The notes under the pieces: model-generated
Databases searched by the model: none
What the model was told of the DNA's origin: nothing
Seen by the model: only the letters and a program-made list of their open reading frames with translations
Position numbers and translations under genes: made by a program
Assembly (NCBI GenBank): GCA_028826165.1
Contig: JAPDFW010000059.1
Span: 943,001-1,007,000 of the forward strand
DNA length: 64,000 nt
Origin: Anaeramoeba ignava
Taxonomy: Eukaryota > Metamonada > Anaeramoebidae
Direction of reading: 5' to 3'
In this document: positions 55,407-64,000 of the stretch, one piece after another
Layout of the letters: every line of letters starts with the position of its first letter
Position numbering within the stretch: the stretch's first letter is position 1

Positions 55407-58400
55407 TTATTTTTCCATTGGATAAGCTTTAAAATATTTCAATAATTCTTCATAAGTTATAGGAGGTGAATAATTATCATTTGAATTTGAATCTTCTTTT
55501 GAATTTTCTTTTAAATTTTCATTTAAATTTTCTTTTAAATTTTCATTTAAATTTTCTTTTAAATCTGATTTTAAATTTTCATTTAAATTTTCATTTAAAT
55601 TTTCATTTAAATCTGAATTTAAATTTTCTTTTAAATTTGAATTTAAATTTTCATTTAAATCTTCTTTTGAATTTTCATTTGAATTTTCATTTAAATTTGA
55701 ATTTAAATTTGATTTTAAATTTTCATTTGAATTTTCACTTAAATCCTCATTTGAAGAGTCAAAAGAAATTATCCTACTTTTTGTTGATCTTGGACTTAAA
55801 GGTAACCTAAATGGACCAACAAATCTTCGAGAATGAGTTTGAATTTCATCAAAATCAAAATTTGGATCATTTTCAAGTTCAAAAATTGCATTATCTTCAG
55901 AATCTTCAACTCTTTCTTTTGATTCAACCTCAGATTCAGAAAGAAAATCATCAGAATCTTCATCAAATTCAAATTCATCAGTTTCTATATTATCGAGTTT
56001 TTGAATAATTTGTTCATTCCAATGAAGAATAGTGGAAATACCAGTTATCCAGTCCGAATTAGTATTTATTTTGTTGATTGTTATTAAATAATAAGGAGTT
56101 GTTGAAATTGCAACATAATCTCCATTCAAAAGATTAGCTTTAGATTTCCCATCAATTGAAATTTCTGCACAACCTCGACTATTAAGTGGAACTTGGACTG
56201 TTAGCACAGAATAATCAGGGAAAATCAACGGACGATTTGATAATGAATGTGGACAAATTGGTGTGAAAAGGATGCATGGAACATTCGGGCAAATCATAGA
56301 TCCTCCCGCTGAAAGAGAATATGCTGTTGATCCTGATGGTGTCGAGATAATAATCCCATCAGCTTGTATTCTTGTGAAAGAAACGTTATCGCAATAGCAT
56401 TCTAAATTAGATAGCCATGGTCCTCCTCCTCGACTTATTACAATTTCATTTAATGATTCAAATTCTTCAAATGTTTTTGTTTCGTATGAATATTTTTGTG
56501 ACAGTAATCTCTCTCTTAATGTCACATGAAAATTTCCTTTTAAAACTGAAAAAATAATCTTTTCATGTTCTTCAAAATCTATTTCAAATAAAATTAGTCA
56601 TTTCAAAAATGAATTTCTTTTTCTTTCTATTTTATTTTTACCAAAAATTGCTAAAAATCCAAGTATTCCATAATGAAATGCAAGTATAGGAGGAATATGT
56701 TGATTTTTAAAAAGAGTGCAAGCATGAATAACTGTTCCATCTCCTCCAATAGTTATAATGAAATCAATAACTTTATTCAAATCACTTTGTTGTTCTATAT
56801 TTTCGTTATAAATAAAAAAAAAATACCAATTTTAATTCAAAAACAAAAACAAAAATAAAAATATTTACCAATATCAAATAGAGTATAAGAAGGTAAATCT
56901 TGAACTGCAGAAGGTTCAATAAATACTTTTAATTTCAAAGTAATCAAAAAATTTATAATAGTTTGAGCCATTTTTGTAGTTTTAGGATCTTTCCATTTTT
57001 TGATTACTAAAACATTTTTTGGTTGACCATTCCAATTAATTTTAACCTGATAATATAAAATAATTATTTATTAATTTAATTATTAAATTATTTATTAAAT
57101 TAATTATTAAATTATTTATTAAAATATTTATTAAATTATTTATTAAATTATTTATTAAGGTGGAGTCATCAGTGAAAATTTTTCTTAACTTTTTTGTTAT
57201 TTCATCAATAAACAAACAAAAAAACAAATCTATCTAATTTTTTATTTTTAATATTAAAAATGTTTTCTCAAGATCTAGATCAAAATTAAAAAAAAAATTT
57301 TTTTTCAAGCTCAATTCTTGATCAGTTTTGATCCTCTTTTTAATTGAAAATAAGTGTAAAAATTCAAATTGAGGGAAATTGAAATCATTTTTTTCTTTTG
57401 CAAATTTTAAAATGGGTAAAAGAAAGCAACCATGCTGTGTCTGTGGCCATTGGTTTGAGAATTACTGGAATCGACCAGATACAATAATAATTTCACTTGA
57501 TTTTGAAAAATTTGAATCACCATTCATATGTCAAGGATGCTACAGAACCAATTATAGAATGGTAAGTTTAATCGGGAAAAAGTGAGGAAAAGTGAAACAA
57601 AGAGTTTAGACGATTTGTTCAAGTTGAGGAAAGAAGATTTCATACAAAAAAAATCAGCCCCAACCAGCCCCACTTGAGCAAAGTGAAAAAATTAACGGTC
57701 CTTATTGATTTTTTTTCTTTTTTTTCTTAATAAAAAATTATTTCATCTACAAAAATCAAAATTAAATCAAGAAGTTATTTTAAAATTGAAGAAACCTCTC
57801 TTTTGCAATTTTAAGAATTTTTCATAAGTAAAACTCTTTTCAAAATAAATGTAAATTTATGTTTTTTTAATTTAAATTTGTCTTTCAAAAATTATCAAAT
57901 TATGAAAAAAGAAGTTGAAACTGAAACTGAGAGTAGAATAAAAAAAGAAACAAAATGAAATTCTCATATCTTAGTTGTTTTTTATTACAAATTTTCTTTC
58001 AATTTTATTGAATTTTTTTTTTTCATTTAACGTCAACTAATTTTGTTTTGGTTTTTATAGTTAAAAAGAAGAGAAAAGCCAAATGAAAATAAGGATCAAA
58101 TTCAAGAAAAGGAAAAAACTAATAATATAATTGATCCAGAATGGAAAACTAATGTAACACCTCAACAAGTTGTTGTGGCGAGTTTAATGTCAGGTTTGTT
58201 TTACTCACAATACTCCATGGTTTTCTCCTTATTGGGAATAGAAATTGTTAGTGAGACACAATTTAACAGAATTTGTCGAGATTATGGGAATGATATCCAA
58301 TACTTATTAGATCAAGCACTTGATTTCAATCGACAATGTAAGTAAAAAAATCATTCAACCCAAAGTGTAGATCTTTATTGATTTTTTTTTAGCGAGTAAC

Positions 58401-61400
58401 TTGAAAGAGCTCAAAATTGCTCTTGATGGAGGATGGTCACATAGAGGATGGAAAGCAAGAGAATCATCTACCATATTTTTTGATGTAGATCAGAATTCTA
58501 TTTTTGATGTTATTCATGTAACTCGCAGGCAAGGGTATAAAGGATTTTCTAATCAAATGGAAAAAGAAGCAGTAAACAGATTTGGACAAAAATGGAAAGA
58601 TAAAATAACACTCCACACATTAATTCATGATAATTGTAAAAATATAAAATCAGTTGTTCAAGGATATTGGCCCAAAGTTCAAGAACAATTAGATGTTTCC
58701 CATTATGGAAAAAATATTCGAAAAAAAATTGAAAAATCTGGAAAAAAATTTCATTCACTGGAAGGAAAAGGTCAGAGTGTGAAGAACTGGTTTCGTTCAT
58801 CGATCGAAAGTAGCAATGGAGATGTGAAAAGATTTAATGAATTGATGCAGTTGGGAGTGAACCATTATGAAAATAAGAATCATGACCATTGTAGTCAATG
58901 TAAACAGAAAAAGCAAAATCCAAATTATTGGATTAGTGACCCAAATGAACAAAAAGAGTTTGAACGGCACATTGAAAACATCATAAAAGATTCAGACAAA
59001 ATAATTGGTGGTTATAACACAAACTCTTGCGAATCTTTTTTTAGTTCAAAAACAAAGTATATTCCAAAAAGGATAAATGCCCCGTCCCAGTATGAATTTC
59101 GCGTCAATATGGCGGTACTTGATCGAGAATGTCCAGCATGGAGAGAATTGTTAAGTGAGCAATGGGGATGGAAGATTCCAGAAGTATTTTATAATATACA
59201 AAAAAGAAAAGATCAAAAGAAACAACATAAACAAAACTCCCAAAAATTACAAAAAAACAAGAAAAATAATCAAAAATAAAATTTATCAAAGATCTTTATT
59301 TTAGTTTTTTGTTTTCCAAAAAAAAATATTATTAAATGAAAAAAAATCCAAAAATGAATTATGATGTCTCCCCCTTAAATTATTTATTAATTTATTTATT
59401 ATTTATTAAATTATTTATTAAATTATTTATTAAATTATTTATTATTTATTAAATTATTTATTAAATTATTTATTTATTAAATTATTTATTAAATTATTTA
59501 TTAATTTATTTGTTAATTTATTTATTAATTTATTTATTAATTTATTTATTTATTTATTAATTTATTTATTAATTTATTTATTAATTTATTTATTAAATTA
59601 TTTATTAATTTATTTATTAATTTATTTATTAATTTATTTATTAATTTATTTATTAATTTATTTATTAAATTATTTATTAATTTGTTTATTAATTTATTTA
59701 TTAATTTATTTATTAATTTATTTATTAATTTATTTATTAAATTATTTATTAATTTATTTATTAATTTATTTATTAATTTATTTATTAAATTATTTATTTA
59801 TTAATTTATTATTAAATATATTTTATTAATTTATTTATTAATTTATTTATTAATTTATTTATTAATTTATTTATTAATTTATTTATTTATTTATTTATTA
59901 ATATATTTATTAATTTATTTATTAATTTATTTATTAATTTATTTATTAATTTATTTATTAAATTATTTATTTATTAATTTATTATTAAATATATTTATTA
60001 ATTTATTTATTAATTTATTAATTTATTTATTAATTTATTTATTTATTAATTTATTTATAATTTATTTATTAATTTATTTGTTAATTTATTTATTAAATAT
60101 ATTTATTAATTTATTAATTAATTTATTTATTTATTCATTTATTAATATATTTATTAAATTATTTATTTATTCATTTATAAAAATATTTATTAAATTATTT
60201 ATTAATTTATTTATTAATTTTATTTATTAAATTATTTATTAATTTATTTATAAAATTATTTATAAAATTATTTATTATTTATTAATTTATTTATAAATTT
60301 ATTTATTAATTTATTTATAAATTTATTTATTAATTTATTTATTAATTTATTTATTAATTTATTTATTAATTTATTTATTAATTTAATTATTAATTTTTAT
60401 TTAATTTATTTATTAAATTTATTTATTAAATTATTTATTAATTTATTTATTAATTTATTTATTAAATTATTTATTAATTTATTTATTAATTTATTTATTA
60501 ATTTATTTATTAATTTATTTATTAATTAATTTTATTTATTAATTTATTTATTAATTTATTTATTAATTTATTTATTAAATTTATTTATTAATTTATTTAT
60601 TTAATTTATTTATAAAATTTATTTTATTTATTAATTTATTTATTAATTTATTTATTAATTTATTTATTAATTTATTTATTTATTTATTTATTAATTTATT
60701 TATTTATTTATTTATTAATATATTTATTAATTTATTTATTAATTTATTTATTAATTTATTTATTAATTTATTTATTAATTTATTTATTTATTTATTTATT
60801 AATTTATTTATTAAATTATTTATTAATTTATTTATAAAATTATTTATAAAATTATTTATTAATTTATTTAAGAATTTATTTATTAAATTATTTATTAAAT
60901 TATTTATAAAATTATTTATTAAATTATTTATTAAATTATTTATAAATTTATTTATAAAATTATTTATAAATTTATTTATAAAATTATTTATTAATTTATT
61001 TATTAATTTATTTATTAATTTATTTATTAATTTATTTATTAATTTATTTATTAATTTATTTATTTATTTATTTATTAATTTATTTATTAATTTATTTATT
61101 AATTTATTTATTAATTTATTTATAAAATTATTTATTAATTTATTTATTAAATTATTTATTAAATTATTTATTAATTTATTTATTAATTTAATTAATTTAT
61201 TTATTAATTTATTTATTAATTTATTTATTAATTTATTTATTAATTTATTTATTAAATTATTTATTAATTTAATTATTAATTTATTTATTAATTTAATTAT
61301 TAATTTATTTATTAATTTATTTATTAATTTATTTATTAATTTATTTATTAATTTATTTATTAATTTTATTTATTAATTTATTAATTAATTTATTTATTAA

Positions 61401-61785
61401 TTTATTTATTAATTTATTTAAGAATTTCCTCTTTCTAAATTGTTTTGATTATTGTGTATTTTTTTAATTAAAAAAGGAGAAAAATTTTTTTTTAATTTTA
61501 TTTTACAGCTTTTGTACAACGATTACTTTGAGTTATCTCTGAATAATTAGAAGTAAATTCTTTAAGTTGAGTGGTATTATAACTTAAACTTCTTGTTAAA
61601 GAACACTCAACTCTTTCTTTTTAATTAAAAAAAAAATTAAAAAAAAAAAAAAAGAAAAAAGATCAATTTTATTTTTAATTAAAAATTTCAATTAAAATTT
61701 ATTTTTTAAGTTTATATCCGTTTTTTTTACCTGTATCATTACTATCTTGATTAATATATTTTAATTGATACTTGTCACTTTCCAT
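55407..61785 (-). CDS. NADK: NAD kinase (five exons, one giant intron carrying a transposon)
   Basis: Exons on the minus strand are 61731-61785, 61507-61616, 56869-57046, 56642-56794 and 55407-56578, giving 555 residues with all phases consistent. The enzyme phosphorylates NAD to NADP using ATP. Diagnostic motifs are PKNVLVIKKWKDP, the GGDGT loop at 131-135, PPILAFHYGILGFL, LNEIVISRGGGPWLSNLECY, QADGIIISTPSGSTAYSLSA, LFTPICPHSLSNRPLIFPD and EISIDGK. Exon 2 encodes a CSLTRSLSYN stretch like the Arg-Ser-Leu region before the catalytic core in animal NADK. The C-terminal 170 residues are an acidic Ser/Asn/Glu/Leu repeat tail not found in other NAD kinases. Intron 2 (57047-61506) is 4.46 kb and contains the Kolobok-like element plus a TTTATTAA array. 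Intron 4 is only 63 nt. Confidence 0.88.
57061..57158. repeat. TTTATTAA array, segment left of the transposon
   Basis: About 98 bp of ATTTATTAAATT repeats continue the array at 59375-61425. The last TTAA (57155-57158) is the left copy of the target duplication. Confidence 0.8.
57159..59374 (+). mobile_element. Complete Kolobok-like DNA transposon with TTAA target duplication
   Basis: The 2216-bp element begins GGTGGAGTCATCA (57159-57171) and ends TGATGTCTCCCCC (59362-59374). These are inverted, matching at 11 of 13 positions. TTAA flanks it on both sides (57155-57158 and 59375-59378). It carries one three-exon transposase gene on the plus strand, opposite to the host NAD kinase gene. TTAA duplications and this type of transposase are known for the Kolobok superfamily; piggyBac shares only the TTAA site. 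The ORF is intact, so the insertion is probably young. Confidence 0.82.
57412..59279 (+). CDS. Kolobok/Mutator-like DDE transposase (three exons)
   Basis: Exons are 57412-57561, 58061-58337 and 58393-59279, giving 437 residues. Both introns use the canonical GTAAGT donor. The N-terminus has a small four-cysteine finger (CCVCG then CQGC, about residues 8-45). Exon 2 encodes SLMSGLFYSQYSMVFSLLGI and SETQFNRICRDYG, typical of the helical region before the catalytic core in these transposases. The core begins IALDGGWSHRGW (first Asp), then LHTLIHDNCKNI (second Asp) and QLDVSHYGKNIRKKIEK, which parallels the FDVWHxxKxxxKKL motif of Kolobok. GYNTNSCESFFSSKTKY probably holds the catalytic Glu. A lysine-rich tail closes the protein. 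The ATG at 57412 is preferred over an upstream TTG. The protein should cut and paste the element at TTAA. Confidence 0.8.
59375..61425. repeat. 2-kb TTTATTAA array (inside the NAD kinase intron)
   Basis: About 250 tandem copies of the 8-bp unit TTTATTAA, with TTTATTAAA and TTTATAAA variants. The array continues the short segment left of the transposon and so forms the original target site. It offers a TTAA every eight bases. Confidence 0.88.
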
Positions 61786-62851
61786 CTACAATTTTTTTTC
61801 CTTAAACTTTTTTTTTTTTATTTTATTTTGGATTAAAAATTTAAATTTAAAAAATTTTAGATTGAAATTAAAAGAAAAAAAATTAAATTGAAAATAAAAT
61901 GGATTTGATTAAAAAAAAAAAGAAAAAAAAATAATTAAAGAAAAAAGAAAAAAGAAAAAAAATGAATTTTAATTTTTTTTTTCATTTTAAATAAAAAAGA
62001 ATTTAAAATTAAAAGAATTTAGCAAAAAATTTGACACTTCTCATTAATTTATTTCTATTTAACGTGGCAACGCTTATTCATTATTTTGAAAAAAAATTTT
62101 TTCTTTCGATCTTTTACTATAAATGATCCTAAATATCTTTTATATCCCCCTTTTTTTTCTTTCATTTTTTATTTAATTTTATTTTAGATTAAATAAATAA
62201 ATAATTATTATAATTAATATTCTAATCAAAATACTAATTAATGTCAAATTAAATCAATATTAATTTAAATTATTTTATTATTAAAAAAAGAAAAAATTTT
62301 ATTAGATCTTTTTTATTTCATTTTTTATTTAATTTTATTTTAGATTAAATAAATAAATAATTATTATAATTAATATTCTAATTAAAATATTAATTAATGT
62401 CAAATTAAATCAATATTAATTTAAGTTATTTTTTGAATTAAAAAAAAAAAGAAAAAATTTTTATTAGATCTTTTTTCTTTCATTTTTTATTTAATTTTAT
62501 TTTAGATTAAATAAATAAATTATTATTATAATTAATATTATAATCAAAATATTAATTAATATCAAATTAAATCAATATTAATTTAAGTTATTTTTTGATT
62601 TAAAAAAAAAAAGGAAAAATTTGATTTTTTCTTTCATTTTTTTCATTTTTTAGATTAAATAAATAAATTATTATTATAATTAATATTATAATCAAAATAT
62701 TAATTAATATCAAATTAAATCAATATTAATTTAAGTTATTTTTTGATTTAAAAAAAAAAAGGAAAAATTTGATTTTTTTTCTTTCATTTTTTTTTCATTT
62801 TTTTTTTCATTTTTTCATTTCAGTAATAGTCATAATATATTTGTTTTAATT
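61786..62851. promoter_or_regulatory. Divergent intergenic region between NAD kinase and the AZUL/HECT-type gene
   Basis: About 1.07 kb lies between the two start codons. It includes a less AT-biased stretch near 62030-62150 (ACACTTCTCATTAATTTATT, TTAACGTGGCAACGC) and the tandem units listed separately. T-rich CATTTTTT blocks at 62784-62822 precede the right-hand gene. Promoters for both genes should lie here. Confidence 0.5.
62150..62785. repeat. Four tandem copies of a unit of about 115-160 bp
   Basis: The units share TTTTAGATTAAATAAATAAA, then a TTATTATAATTAATATT stretch and ATCAATATTAATTTAA. They start near 62184, 62341, 62502 and 62649. Later copies are slightly shortened. No coding sequence is seen. 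Confidence 0.78.
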
Positions 62852-64000
62852 ATGGAACAAAATCAAGATCAATTTAAAAACCTTCTTCAAAAGTAAAATC
62901 TTTTAAAAAAAAAAAGAAAAAAGAAAAAGAAAGTTGATAAAAATTCCTCAATTCTTAATTAATTTTAATTTTAATTTTAATTTTAATTTTAATTTTAATT
63001 TTAATTTTATAAATGAATTTTAATTTTAATTTTAATTTTAATTTTAATTTTATATTAAATTTGTGTGATAGATATTTTTATCAACTTTATTTAGGATGTG
63101 ATTCTATTACTTGTAAAAATAAGTATTGTCGGTCAAGTGAAAATTGGATATTTAAAAACCAACCAAAAGATCAAAATATAATTGCTGCTCAAGCTCTTCA
63201 ACTTGTCAAAACTGGAACTAAAAACTTGTGTCGAGCAAACAGACCTGAAATTAATCCCCAAAAAATTATAACATATCAAAAAATTGAGGAATATTTTGAA
63301 AAGAATCATGTCAAGGACATTTCCGAATTTGAATCTTTTATTAAAGAGGCTTTTTCTTCACAAGAATTTTATTTGAGTTTTTCTCCTGTTTGTTTTTATT
63401 TTCGTGTTCTTTATTAAATTTAATTTAATAATTTATTAATTTTTAGAATGGAGATGGGAATATTGTTTGTGATTTGGAGAATCCAGGTATTGATTTCAAA
63501 CAAATTCATGATGTATTCCAGAAAATTTTGCAAGTTGAAGTAAGAGCTTTAATTCAAATTAATTTATTAATTATTTTATAAATTATTTTATAAATTATTT
63601 TATTAATTATTTTATTAATTATTTTATTAATTATTTTATAAATTATTTTATTAATTAATTTATTAATTAATTTATTAATTATTTTATTAATTATTTTATA
63701 AATTATTTTATTAATTATTTTATTAATTATTTTATTAATTACTTTATAAATTATTTTATAAATTATTTTATTAATTATTTTATTAATTATTTTATAAATT
63801 ATTTTATTAATTATTTTATAAATTATTTTATTTATTAATTTATTAATTATTTCATAAATTATTTTATTAATTATTTTATTAATTATTTTTATAAATTATT
63901 TTATAAATTATTTTATTAATTATTTTATTAATTATTTTATAAATTATTTTATTAATTATTTTATTAATTATTTTTATTAATTATATTATTAATTATTTTA
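62852..64000 (+). CDS. N-terminus of a UBE3A-like protein (AZUL zinc finger), continues past the window
   Basis: Exons 62852-62892, 63072-63387 and 63447-63539 are visible, with agreeing phases (2, 0, 0). An intron starts at 63540 with GTAAGA and runs to the edge. The start MEQNQDQFKNLLQK is followed by YFYQLYLGCDSITCKNKYC, which matches the AZUL zinc finger of UBE3A (YYHQL..GCG...C.N.FC). Next come AAQALQLVKTGTKNLC (UBE3A: AIKALELYKINAKLC) and a helical NPQKIITYQKIEEYFEKN region. In animals AZUL binds the proteasome subunit Rpn10, and the protein ends in a HECT ubiquitin-ligase domain. The HECT part is outside this window, so the ligase identity is inferred. Confidence 0.78.
63555..64000. 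repeat. TTATTTTATTAATTA array in the last intron
   Basis: A repeat of about 15 bp, TTATTTTATTAATTA, with TTTATAAATTA variants, fills the intron of the AZUL gene to the window edge. Confidence 0.8.

Noticed and set aside
57379-57411. Upstream start for the transposase
   Set aside because: The codon at 57379 is TTG; the first ATG in frame is at 57412 and fits the cysteine finger better.
57159-59374. piggyBac identity for the TTAA element
   Set aside because: The transposase motifs (DGGW, HDNCKNI, LDVSHYGKNIRKK) fit Kolobok/Mutator-like enzymes better than the piggyBac DDD domain.
1-64000. tRNA or rRNA genes
   Set aside because: No TTCRA-type T-loop with matching acceptor arms and no rRNA core motifs were seen on either strand.

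Overview
This is eukaryotic nuclear DNA from an extremely AT-rich protist. Genes are separated and interrupted by simple-sequence arrays. Spliceosomal introns begin with GT and end with AG, all three standard stop codons are used as stops, and proteins are loaded with Asn/Gln/Glu/Lys runs. The abundance of BTB-TLDc and RCC1-BTB proteins resembles amoeboid protists such as Anaeramoeba, but that assignment is an inference from gene style, not a proven identity.

Layout. 1-10.3 kb holds five minus-strand genes of two multigene families: three BTB(-BACK)-TLDc genes, then two RCC1-BTB genes. 10.4-25.1 kb holds single-copy genes: a SAGA subunit of the TADA1 type, an ankyrin-repeat protein, a Sec23-type zinc-finger/vWA protein, TAF5 in six exons, and, divergent from TAF5, a PDK1-like protein in six exons that lacks key catalytic residues. 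26.0-33.6 kb repeats the two multigene families on the plus strand (RCC1-BTB, BTB-TLDc, an RCC1-BTB remnant, RCC1-BTB), so the families point away from each other around the single-copy block. 34.2-51.1 kb is all plus strand: TFIIH subunit TFB5/GTF2H5, the RNA polymerase I subunit RPA49/POLR1E, a ubiquitin-like-domain protein, an At4g15545-like coiled-coil protein, a Patched-type sterol-sensing transporter, and a large calponin-homology protein with many PH-like modules. 51.9-64 kb holds a heterotrimeric G-protein alpha subunit in seven exons, NAD kinase on the minus strand in five exons with one 4.5-kb intron, and the first exons of a UBE3A-like (AZUL zinc finger) protein running off the right edge.

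Mobile DNA. The giant NAD kinase intron carries a complete 2.2-kb DNA transposon. It has a three-exon Kolobok/Mutator-like transposase, short inverted ends and a TTAA target duplication, and it sits inside a TTTATTAA array that offers a TTAA site in almost every unit. A second, non-coding element of about 880 bp with inverted ends sits in a G-alpha intron.

Functional threads. Four genes belong to the basal transcription machinery (TADA1, TAF5, TFB5, RPA49). Others concern signalling (G-alpha, PDK1-like), protein quality control or ubiquitin (UBL protein, AZUL/HECT-type protein, BTB adaptors) and metabolism (NAD kinase). About ten otherwise well-conserved genes contain single frame breaks. Three of these are the same extra A in CAAAAATC inside Asn-Gln-coding repeats. 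They may be sequencing errors, real mutations or recoding sites.

Exon models were built by hand from reading-frame phase, GT/AG sites and family similarity. No alignment or search was run.
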